DNA of 64,000 nucleotides from assembly GCA_030248295.1 (NCBI GenBank), contig JASANH010001265.1:186001-250000 (forward strand), written 5' to 3'. The DNA is from Mesodorylaimus sp. YZB2_4 (lineage: Eukaryota > Nematoda > Enoplea > Dorylaimida > Dorylaimidae). The notes below the pieces were generated by a model. It was given only the letters and a program-made list of their open reading frames with translations. It was not told the origin of the DNA and ran no database searches. The position numbers and the translations under genes were made by a program. Shown in pieces: positions 1 to 11,750 of this stretch (its first letter is position 1; each line of letters starts with the position of its first letter).

Positions 1-802
1 CGCGGTTTGGAAAGCGAAGTCGCGCCTATTTGCCGCCGCCGTCAAGCTATCTGGTTGAAAGCTTGCAAAAGCAGGTGAATCGGGAGGAGGAGGGTGTAAA
101 CAAGCCTGACAGGCGCCTGGAAAGCTGTCGAGATCAAATGCACACTCATGTGATCGCATAAATTGAGTATGCACCAAATAATCAACTGAAAAATCGATTA
201 TCAGCTACTTTGCGCACAGGCAAGCATCGACCAGTGGCGAATTTCGATCAGCGATAAGTTGAGTTAGGTTTAATGTGGAACTTATGTCATTAATGCCGCA
301 TTAGATAATGCCAGACATTAGGTCTTTCGAGGAACAGACCTAAACTTACTCTAATCGACCAATTATCTAATTTTAGCTTATCTCAATTAATGTGAACTTA
401 TCTCCTAACGTTAAGCCAGCATTATATTTAAGTGCTTTCGAGAAACCTGGCCATTCCTAAAAATGGTGTATTGTACTATGCTTCGTGCTTCGGACGAATC
501 TTATTGAGCCGAAAGGTTTAGGAAACCTGTTTTCTGTTATTAAAGAAGAACCAAAGAAACAAGTTATGTTAACTTCAATGCATTTAAATAGTCAGTTTAC
601 AGAAAAGCTACAGCAGATGCTGACGTGTGTAACCGAACATGGAACAGGAACTCGCGGCCTCCTAATAACTCAAAAGTCAAGCATCAAAAATTCAATCAGG
701 CAAAAGTAGCTCTTTCTCCTTAACAGGTATTAAAGGCGGCAACAAATCGTCGTGTCACATCTGCCGAAGGAAAGTGAATGCAAATTCTGATCAGAACCTA
801 GC
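1..802. other. Left-edge stretch without a recognised gene
   Basis: No coding exon is recognised. Around 93-125 there is a short piece resembling the start of the TGTAAC small repeat found whole further along (shared words AAGCCTG and CAGGCG). At 318-343 a small hairpin-capable sequence occurs (TTAGGTC ... GACCTAA, 12-nt loop). A 74-codon open frame at 485-709 has no family resemblance and is probably chance. Confidence 0.4.
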
Positions 803-975
803 GAATGTTCATGTTCATGTTTTACCACATCACCAAACGCTTATGCACACTCGAGGGTGAAGGGACACATTTACACGAAATGATTTACTGGCCCGCGAGT
901 CGAACACTCGCCCGTAACTGCGCAACCGGCGTGAGAGGCATCTGACGCCTAACCCACCAGGCCGCGAGGCCGGTG
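803..975 (-). repeat. tRNA-derived SINE, family A, copy 1
   Basis: Read on the minus strand, the head looks like a tRNA-derived RNA polymerase III promoter: an A-box-like region (TGGGTTAGGCGTC) and a B-box-like GTGTTCGACTC. It is followed by a unique body containing AAATCATTTCGTG and a tail ending with repeated CATGAA words. A second well-preserved copy lies at 10136-10297, a tail-only copy at 36312-36362 and a divergent copy near 50450-50600. These independent positions support a dispersed SINE rather than a functional tRNA. Confidence 0.75.
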
Positions 976-1649
976 GGCTAGGCATCCAGCGAATATGGGG
1001 TCGTTGGCCCTCTTCACTTTGCGTTCGATTGCATTGTGTATGCAGTCGCACTTGCAACTGAAACTGATCCGGCCATGGTGATCATATTATAAATCACAAT
1101 GACTTAGGGATGAATCGGCAACTTACTCTGGAGCTGCGTCTGTGACACACTGCAATTTGGCGCGCTTTAATTTTTCGCGTTTCCACTTATAATGATGTGG
1201 ACAGGTTAATAAAAGAGCACTGTTACCGATTGATGCATAACCAGCAAGTCTGATACGTTCCAGTCCCTCTTCCCTCTTCTCGACATTGTAATGTGACAAT
1301 GAGACTGAGTATGCCAGCTTCCCACACAACCCAATTCGGATTCCGAACAAGGTAGCCGCTACACTGATGGGACTACAAATTGATCATTTCGTCAACCTCG
1401 TATGTGTATTCAACGTGCACGACTAAATCCCTTCAGCTTTGAGTTACTTAGCTCTTCCTGTTTTGGTTTTTTAAAATTTCAGAGGCATTTTCTTGAGATG
1501 GAAGCCGATGCATCGCTCGTTCGTGCACTATGCGCTATGAAATTGAATTAGCTTCTTTAATTAGAGAGTAAAGAAATCATAGTCCTTCCGACTCCGAGCG
1601 GCCATGAAATGTAAACCTAACGTAGGCATTTGACCTTGCTTATATGTGA

Positions 1650-2295
1650 GATTTTGCTCAAGACATTTTGCCGTAGATGCCCCCTCCCCCCCCGCCACCG
1701 GCTTGAAGCAAGACTATAGTCGTCGCCTGAGGGAAGGGCCTGTCAGCAAGAAACCATTAATGTCTTTGAGGAGTCGAAGGGCGCGAATACAAATCGTCAA
1801 AATGCTCCTGAACTGGATCAACCAGCGATGTGAAAAAGTTTTCTGGAGCGATGAATCTAAATTAAATAATCTGTTCAATAGCATGGCAGTAGGTATGTGC
1901 GACGCCCAATCGGCAAGCGGCTCCATCCCAAATACACCATGCGGACGATTGAGCATGGCGGAGGGTCTGTAAGCATTAAAAGCATCATGGAGGGGCACGT
2001 GTAACCGGACATCATGGAGAATTTCATGCCTCCTCAAACTTGTCACTGTATGCCCCAAGGCCGGTCTACGAGGTCTACGATCCATTCCTCAGCTCACGCA
2101 AAGCAATATTTCCATCGCAAGAGTGTCAGTGTCATGCAATGGTAGGGCGCAATCCCTTGATCTGAATCCGGTTGAAAACTTGTTGGATGAGTTCGAAAGA
2201 CGAATTCGAGTGACTAAATACCTGAATTGCAGCCAGCTGTTTAATGCCATTCAAAATTCCATGCCATTCCTTGGTCACATCATCCATGTGTAGCA
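1650..2295 (+). pseudogene. Decayed Tc1/mariner-type transposase
   Basis: Conceptual translation shows pieces of a Tc1-family DDE transposase in order, spread over several frames. First is a segment ending with the catalytic-region signature FWSDESKLN (the first catalytic Asp lies in SDES). Then come words matching RRPIGKRLHPKYTMR and IEHGGGSV in a shifted frame. Further on are SLDLNPVENLLDEFERRIR (family hallmark DLNPIENLW), then LFNAIQNSM. Frameshifts and stops separate the pieces, so no active protein can be made. I did not locate convincing terminal inverted repeats. Confidence in the family is high and in the exact edges low. Confidence 0.75.
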
Positions 2296-2836
2296 GATGC
2301 GAGCTGGTGATAAAAAATTCCCGAGATCTAAGTCGCGTCATAGTTTTGTTTGTGTTTCAGGGCGGAAACAGTTTCTAGTCAGTCACTTTAAAAAGCGTGC
2401 TTTAATTTTGTCTCAGCAAGTTTTGGGAAACATCTTTGGCTTGACCCCTATTGAGCGGCTGCAGCTGGAAGGCATGAAAACAGAAACCTCCATTACCGTA
2501 CTTTTGTCCACTTCTGTACATGCAGCCTGCATGCAGCTGATAGATAGACTTCCATCATTTTGTAATCCTGGCACTGACCGATAAGTCGAATAGCGCTTTG
2601 TGCGCACAGCTGATGGAGTGCTGGATTTAAAGAATATACTGGACTACCACATATCTGTTGCGGAGCCTAAAGCCATGAACGTACCGTTTGCACAGTGCTG
2701 GTAACCGGTACTAAGTGCATATCTATGCAATTGTCGCCCGGGAGCAAAGATGACATCCCTTCAGGCAAGGATCATTTTATTGCGTTATATTCTTTATAAA
2801 CATTATTCCTGAATAATCGCAGTAGCCACATTCCAT

Positions 2837-3891
2837 TCAGCAAATGTCATACTTTGCGACACTAAGGGTCACACCAAACTTTCTTTCCGCCACACACTTG
2901 GCCACATGAAAGGCGCAGAAGGTGTGATGAATATTGCCGAAGTTATCGCACACTGGATACTCTTCTCGCGCTTTCGGATTGTCCTGACACAAAGCATTGC
3001 AACACGTACCGAAATAGTCCAAAGTCAAGGTCACTCCATACCTAAACAATTGAATTCAGGCGAGCAAAAATTTTGGAAGCAAAGTTGTCTCACTTCTGGT
3101 TAGCAAAGCATTGTGCGTTCTTGAACAGGCACAAATTTTTGTGCGTATTGCCCTTATTGTCGCACACAGGGTCGTCTCGTTCCGTGCATGCTCGATGGCA
3201 GTCGCAAGGTCTGCCTGGGTGTTGAAGAACTAAGGAGGAGAGAATTAGCTGCAGCAATAACCGTAAAAGGCACTGAAGCTTACTTAGCTTGTTTCCATAT
3301 TTCTTTTCCTCAATGCACTGCGCATTATGGAAAAAGCAGATATTCAGATGGCGGCGGCCTGTTGAATCGCACACCGGTTTTGCATCGATTGGGCAAAACG
3401 AGTAATCGCAACAGAAACCATTATAATCCCATCGCAGGTCTGAAAATCGAAGATCACTTTTGAAATATGGGTCGGATTTGTAAATAAATTGGCTGTGCAG
3501 CAAATGCTGTAGAGAAGGCCAGGCGAAAGTACAGTAGTGTACTTACGGAGGCGTGCGAATTAAGACAATCTTACCTGGTCGATGTCTTTGATTGCACGCC
3601 AATATGCCTAAAATTTTAGAACGGTCACGAATAATACATATTGTCCTCAAATACCTTACATCGATTGATATAGGTATAGCTGCTAGCACCATCCGTCCCG
3701 CAAACTGGTTCTGTCTGTAGCGAGCAAAAACAATTAGTCTCGTTTTGCGGTTTCGGTACTACGAAACCATTGGACTTTAGTAGGAGGGTGCCTAAAAGAA
3801 GTCCATGCCGTGGGTCGACGAGGAACATTTGTCATAAGTTAGATATCATACCCGTAGTCACAACAAAGATCCATACCGCATCGAGGAGCAT
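2837..3891 (-). CDS. Secreted protein with about four Kazal-like domains
   Basis: A multi-exon minus-strand gene can be spliced from the 3' end upward. Exon 1 (3852-3891) encodes a hydrophobic start, MLLDAVWIFVVTTG, that continues LLLKSNG in exon 2 and looks like a signal peptide. Exon 2 has a Kazal start with CFCS, EPVCGTDG and YINRC, which exon 3 (near 3566-3600) continues. Three further units share the pattern PVCD, G, H, C-F, AQC/AKC, then K and YG/FG. The junction joining NQK to YGVTL restores frame exactly, which supports the model. Kazal domains usually inhibit serine proteases by a reactive loop, but these divergent units may bind other partners. The last unit ends at YDIC and a stop. 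The joint between domains 1 and 2 is the least certain. Confidence 0.7.
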
Positions 3892-4034
3892 TGTGGCAAA
3901 TGAGCAGGGAGGACTGTGAGTCGCTTGCGTACACTTTGAAGTCGGGCAGTGGTTGGCGCTAGACTGTGACCAAAGTGGACGGTGGAAAAAGGAATTCTCG
4001 ACCGCTCACCGAACCGATGCATCGCCGTGCCAGC

Positions 4035-4145
4035 ATGAGACGTCGGATGTGTCTACGTCTAGTGCTTCTATGCGCCTTGGTTTATTTAGTTTTCAGCTCC
4101 AGCTTGACCACTGGACGACTGGACGACGGTCAACAATCCACCTAA
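4035..4145 (+). CDS. Possible short signal-anchor exon or micro-ORF
   Basis: A 36-codon frame begins MRRRM and has a strongly hydrophobic core (LRLVLLCALVYLVF) followed by a polar tail. This looks like a signal peptide or the start of a type II membrane protein. A GT lies near its end (after LDDG), so it might be the first exon of a longer gene, but I found no convincing continuation downstream before the convergent ankyrin gene. It sits just upstream of, and opposite to, the Kazal gene. It could equally be chance. Confidence 0.25.
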   Translation: MRRRMCLRLVLLCALVYLVFSSSLTTGRLDDGQQST

Positions 4146-4336
4146 TACTACGCCTAACGTGTACTCCTATGTCAACCAACACTTTTAGGACATTTATTGT
4201 GGAAATAACAGAATACGCACGCACCCACTCGATGTGCCACCTAGTCTTTTTACAACAAGCTCTTTCCTCATTCATGTCACTTCCTGGCCACTTGAAAGCA
4301 AACCACTCATTCCTTAGACGCCACCATTGTCGCTAG

Positions 4337-4887
4337 GATTTTCAATTTAAAACGCATTTTCTCAATCGGTTGAGCAGATAGACCTTGTTGAAGTTGAAAA
4401 GCCAGGTCGACGGAGCCTTTTGGGTTGAGTAACGATTAGGTCACTCCGTGGCTATAGTTCGACTCATCGCATCCAACACCCAGGAAAACCTGTTACACAG
4501 AGACAGCGCATCTCACTTTTCGTGAAAACTTTCTGCTTCATAATTCTGTCACATCATGGAAGGGCTGCTTGGACTGGAGCCCAGGCAAATTCAGCAAAGG
4601 GCAGCACATTCGTGCGAATCAGTGGTACCTCATGCATCTGTTGTTTATAATCGAGGGGCCTTATTTTGTGCTTACCTTTAAGAATCAAATTCGCCTATGC
4701 GCGTGTAATCTGAGAAGACTCACAAAAATACAAGCACAGTACAACCTAATACAAGAATAAATTAATTCTATAGTATCATAATCTCAGCGGTCAGATCTCT
4801 AATTGATAAGCTCTTCGACCCATGCAGTGAACAGGCAGCACCATAACTCGACACTAACCTCACAGAAGCCAGGTATGCGTGGTCAGC
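4337..4887. other. Intergenic gap, no gene seen
   Basis: Short open frames only. The right part lies just beyond the stop codon of the minus-strand ankyrin gene and probably includes its 3' untranslated region. Nothing else is recognised. Confidence 0.4.
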
Positions 4888-7800
4888 TCAAAATGAATAG
4901 ACTTGAGAATGAACCTCAGTGCTATGCTTGGTGTCGGGATCGTACAAGACGGGCGGTGACAGGGGTGGGCCTAAGTCACTCGGACGAGGGGAATCTGTCG
5001 GTCGTCGGCGCGGGCTAGCAAAAGTGATTGACGTTTTCATAAATGGGGTGTTCCAAGGTGCGTATTCAGTGTGCGCGGTTTCTTCCAAGGCCCGATCAAT
5101 ATGTTCAGTGGCGGCGATGCATTCATCTTCATCGACCAGATGTCGCAAGTCGCAGTCAGTTGAAATAGAGAGCGACCTGATTGACGAACGCTCGAGGTAG
5201 TCCGACCTAGGTGCCTGCAATGAGCGTTCGAATCGTTGCTTCGCATCAGTGACTGAATCCAGGCTTACCCTTTTCCTTGCCCCCAAAAAGCCGTCATGCA
5301 GGCGTAAACCATGGTTATACTGCAGCTTATCCACATTTTGCTGTGCGTGATCACGTGCACTGTTCTTGATCGGATCCGCAATCAATTGGTCATCCACGAC
5401 GAAAATAACATTGTCTTTCAGGGGGTCGAACTCGGTCTGCACTTGCTTGTCAGAATAGAAGCGAATATTGGCGCCATCAATGTCCACTCGTTCTGTGATC
5501 GATTCTCTTTCGATCAGTGCAGATGCATCCACAAAAATGGGAACAGTGCTCTGGCGATGTTTCTTAGGACGCAAAAGCCAGTTCCACGATCCATGCCTAG
5601 GCTCGCCAGCGTGGGCATTGAGCTCGGGTGCAGAATGAGCGGACCATGGAGTCCAGGTCAAATTTGGGTCTAGAAGAAAACACGCTAAAGTCCCTAAACA
5701 CTTTAGAAAACAAAGGCTTACTTGGAGTTGTTGGGTGGTCGGAGAACGGCGGAGTCATGGGCGGTGCATAGCTGCCGTATCCAGACGTAGAAATGGAGCC
5801 TGGCACAGTGTGCATGGGAGAAGGCTGAAGCAAAAAATGCAACCCAGAGATTTTCAAAAGCCTATACTGTACTGTAGATCTTACCAGAAGCACAATTGGT
5901 GATTTCCCTTTTCCTAAAAAAGGTGCTCGTCACTGCTATGGCCATAGAAAGTGCTTTCGTACCTGTTTTGTAGTTTAGCAGCAACCAGGCTGTCCGATGA
6001 TGACCATTCATTCTAGCCAGATCGACGACGCTTTGGCCGGACTAAAAAATGGCTAAGCATAAGATGCGAATAATAATGACTAATCACGTACTTTAGTCTT
6101 AGCTTTAGGATCAGCACCAGATTCCAAAAGATATTGCACGCAACCGAAATGATCGTTCATAGCTAAAATGCAGGAAAATTGTGAATGCCATAATGTTTGC
6201 TAGCCAAGCCCATACCTGCCAAGTGAAGGGGTGTATTGCCTTGCCGATCGGTAGCACTGGTGAGATACTTCTTCTTCCCATTGACATGTTTCAGAAGCAC
6301 TTTCAATACGGCCGTTTGGCCACCAACTGCAAGGAATAAAATTTTTTTAAAGGTCGACCCAGTCCTGTGCCATGGACTGAACCTTTGTTTGACGTTCGCC
6401 CATTATGACCGCATGAAGTTTGATTCAAGGACATTTCTATTTACTGCATACATACAAGACACACCGGGAGCTGTAACTTACAGGCAGCGCAATGAAAAGC
6501 AGAGGCTTTGTCGTGGCTCGTTTGAAAGATTGCCTTCTTTTTCATCGTTTGCAATAACCACTGAATAATTTGTATATGTCCCCACAAAGAGGCAGCGTGC
6601 AGTAAAGAATGACCGCGACTGGTCACTGTGTTTACATCAGCTCGAGTCTTCTCCACCAAATACTTCAAGCACTGCAGGTCACCACCACGAGCTGCATAAA
6701 AGGCTGGAGTTGCCCCTAAAATTGGCCTTCGGTCTGAGAACATCGACACGTGTGTAAGATAAAGCGGGGACTCTGCGCGTCAGCCAGGAGGTCAAACTAA
6801 CGACCAGCATGTCTGGGGATACAACGGGACGAAAAATATATCAATACCGCCATATAAGGAGCACACTACAAACCGTTAGCATCTCGTTTATGGACCATTT
6901 GTGAGTCGTACTTGGTTGCGATACGTATGAATTCGAGATTTCCTGGACACAGAAGTAATAGTATGACAGGGATAACCTTGCTGCTCAGGAATGGTCACTC
7001 ACCACGACCAGCAGCTGTATGCAATGGCAATTGACCGAGTGCATTTGGCAAGTTTGCGATGGCCTGACCAAAAGTCTGGAAAAAGATCCTCGGCACTTGG
7101 AAACTTCGAAAATGTAAACACGTTCAGGAACTGGTCTCTACGTCTGGTCTATACTCGACTTAAATGCAGAGGCTTCAAAAGCTGAATGAGAAACGCTCAC
7201 CCTACCTGCATCAACCAAAGGGCGATGTCGTTATTTCCCATGAGAATAGCCAAATGCAGAACCGTATTCCCTTTGTTATCTTTCTCGAGAGCCAGGGGAT
7301 GTCTGCCACCTTTGGAAGCAGGTAGGCTGAGCAGAAACTGGACACACTCAAGCTTGCAGCTGCACACGGCCGAATGCGCACACGTTTGGCCATTTGCATT
7401 CCGATGAAAAGGAGAGATTTTTGTGTTCTCGATCAAACATCTGTGAGGCACGAGAAAGTAGCCCGGGGAAGTCAGAGGTGCCTAAACAATACACTTACTT
7501 TAGGGTACTAAGTTGGCCAGTCTCCGCTGCAACGTGAAGTGGTGTGCGGCCATCCAAGTCCAAACACAGATCAGTTTTGCTCCTCTTCTCCTTCGATAGT
7601 AGCTCCTTCAAGCACTCCACGTGCCCATAAGCGGACGCTCGATGCACTGGGAATGGCAGGCTCTAAAAATACCCACCTATCGATCTTCTGCGGCTGCGGC
7701 GGATTTTATCGGTACAGAAAGTCCTGATAAAACTTACCGAGCATGCTCGGCAAACCAGAGCTTCAGTTGATCCCTCATTTCCACTTAATCGCTTGCTCAT
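4888..7800 (-). CDS. Ankyrin-repeat protein with low-complexity C-terminal region
   Basis: About a dozen short-intron exons splice in frame. The proposed start at 7800 (MSKRLSGNEG) has an in-frame stop just upstream. About eight ankyrin repeats follow, with diagnostic words GRTPLHVAAETGQ, GNTVLHLAILMGN, GQLPLHTAAGRG, HSLLHAASLWGH and GNTPLHLAAMNDH. After the last repeat (SGQSVVDLARMNGHH) come linker exons rich in Ser, Pro and Gly (GSISTSGYGSYAPPMTPP) and a final exon of about 250 residues (stop at 4888) that is charged and probably disordered. Ankyrin repeats bind other proteins, so an intracellular scaffold is likely. Repeat order and the word SLLHAASLWGHIQIIQWLLQ recall synphilin-1 or espin/forked proteins, but I cannot choose between them. 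Each junction keeps phase, for example STLK joining CLIEN. Confidence 0.8.
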
Positions 7801-9400
7801 TTTCGTAAATCGATTGGCGAATCACAAATCTGAAACCAGGCAACCTATTGTCACACACACATCGCTTAGCCGTTTTTCGAAGAGTACTGTATTCTCGCTG
7901 GAATACAACTTTCTCGGTGACCACCACGAGCACGGGTTAAAAGCTGGAAAGTGAAGAAGCCGAGATCTGGCAGTGAGCTACATAAAACTGGTTTCCTCAG
8001 TTCATATTGGCTGAATGACAACATTCTTCTTTTGACTAATGTAAAAAGGAGGGAGACGGGGGAGAGTCATTATTTACATAGAAAAGAAAGGCGAGGGAAT
8101 CTTTTGAGTGTCTCGAGTTAATTTCTTAGGATATTTAGGATTTGGCAGAAATAAACCTGTGCGTCGCCCACGGGAATTCAATGAGCATCATCCGCTCACT
8201 GTGTTGAGAGTATTTTCGCCTTCTGTATTTACAAGCTGCTCTTACGCTCAATTTGCAGTCAATTCGGATACCCAGGCAGTTTCTCTGCTGCGTACTCGTC
8301 CGGATTTTTTAAAGAGAAAAGCCTAGGCTGAAACATCACCATGGCTCCACACGATTTGGCTGCAGCTTGCAAAGTAACGAAATTCAGCGATTAAAAAAGG
8401 GAAGAGCCTCACAACTTCCGTGGTTACCTAATTTGTCTTGGCCTAGAAATCATGCGTGCTGTATTGTATGCGCTGCTTGATATGATTCATCATGAGGGGC
8501 TAATCAGATTTGCTAGTTTTTTAAAAATTTTTGTATACTTAGCCCACTCGAGCGAGTACCGTTTTTCCTCCAGCCGGCCAGCAGTAAAAGCTAAGCAAAG
8601 TTTTTCGGGGATCAGCACACACAGCAGCGGTCTTTTGTGATTTTCCGGTCGAGACACCTCCACACGAGAGGTTGCTCGACATTAGTTTCCTCAGGTATCG
8701 GTGGCTGGGCTCTGAACCGCAGCAATTTTTGACAGCCGAGATTGTCCACTCGCGGTGTTTAACGCACACCTTGTAGAGATAGTTTGGCATGTCCTGGAAG
8801 AAATGATTGAATATAATTGAGCGCCTGTACGATTTTCATCGCCGTCGAGAGTGACGCATGCTCACCTTGATTTTATTCAATAAAGGCAGCAAAAGCAAGT
8901 TCAGTCATTTCAATCTTACCTTGCGTGTGTGTGCTACTGTAACATAATTTATTCACACAGGTATGTGCTTATAGTTCATGACCACCAGACACCAATATTC
9001 GCGGCCATACCAGAATCAGTTGCGCCATCGTGCAGAACAGCAAAACACCGCAGTGACAGCGTAACACTGCATAAGCACATTAAAGAGCCTTCATTGTCAG
9101 TCGCGCTATCTCGCCATTCGTAGTCCGGTGTTTTATGTGGAGGCAAATGGAGGCTTTTTGTCGGGGATGTGAGATTTGGATTGCTTGTGACGTTCATCTC
9201 GAACGTTTCCGCAAGCATTCCAGGCGGGTCGGCTTGTTGTCGTTGCTTGCCACGTACTAACAGTCCGACAATGCCTTCTTGCACTTTCGACACAGAGGGT
9301 CGTGGGTTGTCCAGTATTTCCAGCACTTTTCCGCTTTTGATCACTTTAGAGAAATCTGAAGGGTGAAATCCTTGGTTCGCTCTAGGGCAAACTAGGGCTG
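7801..9400. other. Gap with a SINE fragment and one unexplained open frame
   Basis: No recognised gene. 8555-8770 holds a minus-strand 3' fragment of SINE family B, listed separately. A minus-strand open frame at 8976-9344 (122 codons, starting MIKSGKVLEILDNPRP) has a coding-like first half and a possible donor GTATGG near its end. No matching family or partner exon was found. Confidence 0.35.
8555..8770 (-). repeat. SINE family B, truncated copy
   Basis: Words CGGCCAGCAGT, GGGGATCAGCACACAC and ACACCTCCACACGAGAG match, in the same order, the left part of the full minus-strand copy at 40310-40708 (the 3' part of the element). The tRNA-like head is missing, as expected for 5'-truncated retroposition or decay. 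Confidence 0.6.
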
Positions 9401-9409
9401 ACCAGAGGA

Positions 9410-9753
9410 TGGCTCAAGCCACAGGAACAGTGCCACGCAATCCACGACGCCTTGCGATATCGTTTATTGCCACCAAACCACAAGGGCCGTGTAGACTGAC
9501 AATTCGGGGAGCAGCCGCACGTGCCGGTCGTCGAAGGGGTTCTGACAGACCTGAGCCCGAAGTGCTCTTAGAGCAAGTTCAGACCAGGAGCTCTAGACTA
9601 GTTCTCTGCCGATGGCTGCAACCAGACCAGTCACTCGACCTCGACCTCGCTCTCGGTCTCGGTCTCGTGCTGGCCCTGACTCAAAAGAGGCGGACCGCAC
9701 GAATAGGTCAGAGGGCATAGTCCATGCCTATTACATTCCTCCCCTCCTTAAAA
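9410..9753 (-). mobile_element. LTR-like end with polypurine tract, retrotransposon remnant
   Basis: Read on the minus strand, a purine run (TTTTAAGGAGGGGAGGAA, 9736-9753) is followed directly by TGTAATAGGC. That is the layout of a polypurine tract entering a 3' LTR that starts with TG. Much of the LTR-like body (TTTATTGCC, then TTCTGACAGA, CTCGACCT and GGTCTC words) recurs at 18930-19480 on either side of an inserted smaller repeat. No reverse transcriptase frame survives next to it. The left border is approximate. Confidence 0.5.
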
Positions 9754-10135
9754 GAAGCGTGACCCCACGCTTCCCGTGAAAAGCGAGGCACCTTCAAATA
9801 AGGGATCCCGGAAAAACAGTCCAGGTCAGTCAGGCTAAGGAAGCAAGGATCAGACGATTCAGTGAAAGAAGGCCCAGCAATAGGCGAGACCAGAAACCCT
9901 TAACCGGAGTTAGCGGAGATCAGTGAAGATAGTCCACTGCTGTCGTCCAGCGGGTCCCCTAGGCGACTCGCGCATCAGCGACTCTCCGGACGGCCCTATG
10001 GGTCTGCAGGGGCGCACACCCAAAGTACCTGACACAGATGCTCAGCACAACACGTCACCCCAACCCAAACAAAAGATCAAAGAACATCACATGTTCTTCA
10101 GTGGCTGGAGGACGGAAGCTAAAAAGGAAGAGGAG

Positions 10136-10297
10136 CGGCCTCGTAGGTTAGGCGTCTTCCTCTCAAGCCAGGTGCGCAGTCACCGGCGAGCGTTCGACTC
10201 GCGGGCTAGTAAATCATTTCGTGTAAAATGTGTCCCTTCACCCTCGAGTGCGCATAAGCGTTTGGTGATGTGGTAAAACAATAACATGAACATAAAG
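10136..10297 (+). repeat. tRNA-derived SINE, family A, copy 2
   Basis: Same layout as the copy at 803-975 but on the plus strand: A-box-like GTAGGTTAGGCGTC, B-box-like GCGTTCGACTCG, then AAATCATTTCGTG, CCTTCACCCTCGAG and GTTTGGTGATGTGG and a tail of CATGAA words. Head, body and tail are all present, so this copy defines the family best. Confidence 0.8.
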
Positions 10298-10820
10298 ATG
10301 GAGCACCTCCCCGGCACACCGCCGGAGAATTATCAAGAGGCGGAAAACCCTCCTGACCCCTGCACGACCTGAAGCCCATGACGGGGTCAAGTCTTGCGCG
10401 CATACACAACCGGACACCATCCAGTATGTGCGAACACTCGGACATAACCAGCCGAGGGTGTGTACAGAGACCGGAAAATAGTCTAGACTCTGTAACCCAG
10501 TCGAGATGTCGACAGACCAGGCGGGCAAATAATGCAACGAGCCTCAGCGAAACCAAAAATAATCCCACACGAAGATTTACCACACGGCTGAGGCCGAGCC
10601 AAAAAATGGTTCAGCCCAAAACCATGGGACCGAAAAAAGTTTAGTCCTGAAACAAAATGAAAACAAAAATTACTTGAAATCGAAAAACCGGGTTAGTGCA
10701 ACCAATAATGACGAAAACCCGAACCAGGCATCACCCGATAACACTGGATCAAGTGAGGCAATGACCATACTTTCATGCGTCGAGAACTGTTCCATTAATT
10801 GAGACCAAGGGATGAAAGAA

Positions 10821-10912
10821 ACATCAACCCGATAGGTTGACGTCTCCCAGCCAGGGGAGAGTATCGATTACTCTCTCCCACTCGCCATGGCCTACCAGGC
10901 ACGAGGGTTACA
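10821..10912 (-). repeat. Fragment of the small TGTAAC/GTTACA repeat
   Basis: ACATCAACCCGA, CTCCCAGCCAGG and CACTCGCCATGGCCTACCAGG match the right half of the complete copy at 19096-19290 in order and spacing, ending GGGTTACA. The left end is absent or unrecognisable. Confidence 0.6.
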
Positions 10913-11750
10913 AGGGAAGGAACCCTGCGGAAACTGCCCTGTTCGCAGAAGATCACTCATACAGTACACTGTTATAAGACGTCTTGTAATAGTGTAGGTT
11001 TATTACTCAACCGCACCGAGCGAACGTAGGCATAACAATGATTAGTTAGAAGGCACGACCGACCAGAGCAATAGTGCACCGGCAAAAAACAAATAACACA
11101 CAACAGACCAAGGGAGACCAGTTCCACACACGGCAATCACCAGATATCACCAGACAGGCCAAACATCAGACGAGGCTGAACTCATTTGCATAATGGATAT
11201 AACATGATCTTCATTCCCCCTTACACTATCACATTTCGATTCGAGAATATTGCAACTGCAAGCCGACAGCCCACTGGCAAGAAGGGTGTATGCGAACTGT
11301 GGTGAGTGACGAATGCTCGTGCTTGTAAGTGCAACGATAACCTGCACTGCTCACGATCAGGTTTTCTCGCTGGTGCACATGCTATTCGCGCAAAACCTGC
11401 ACTTTTACGTACCATAAGCAACTTAGAAATCAACAGATCAACCTTTTGAACATGAGTTTGCAGACCTTTTTTGTATTGCAAGCTCCCCATGATTTCAGTG
11501 CGCTCTGGCGCTTTGCGTTTTTATGCGGAGTAAAAGCAAGGAGCATTAGTTATCATTCATCATTTTCGAATACCAGTGCACTCCAAAATGCTCAGGCTAC
11601 CCAGTTAGTTTGCATAGAAAAACCTATAACCGTGCACGGCAGGGTGATCCCTCCGCTGCAGATGGAAAGATCTGTCACCGCCAACACTCAAAGTTAGTCA
11701 AGGTAGATCAAGGTAGGATACTATTATGAAAAACCATTCAACAGATTTTT
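10913..11750. other. Gap between repeat block and TGR-like gene
   Basis: No gene recognised. Minus-strand frames of 66 and 89 codons around 11147-11490 lack family resemblance. The right edge probably contains the 3' untranslated region of the TGR-like gene. Confidence 0.4.

Noticed and set aside
1714..2085. 123-codon minus-strand frame
   Set aside because: Antisense of the Tc1 transposase remnant.
5311..5673. 120-codon plus-strand frame
   Set aside because: Antisense of the last exon of the ankyrin gene, without family resemblance.
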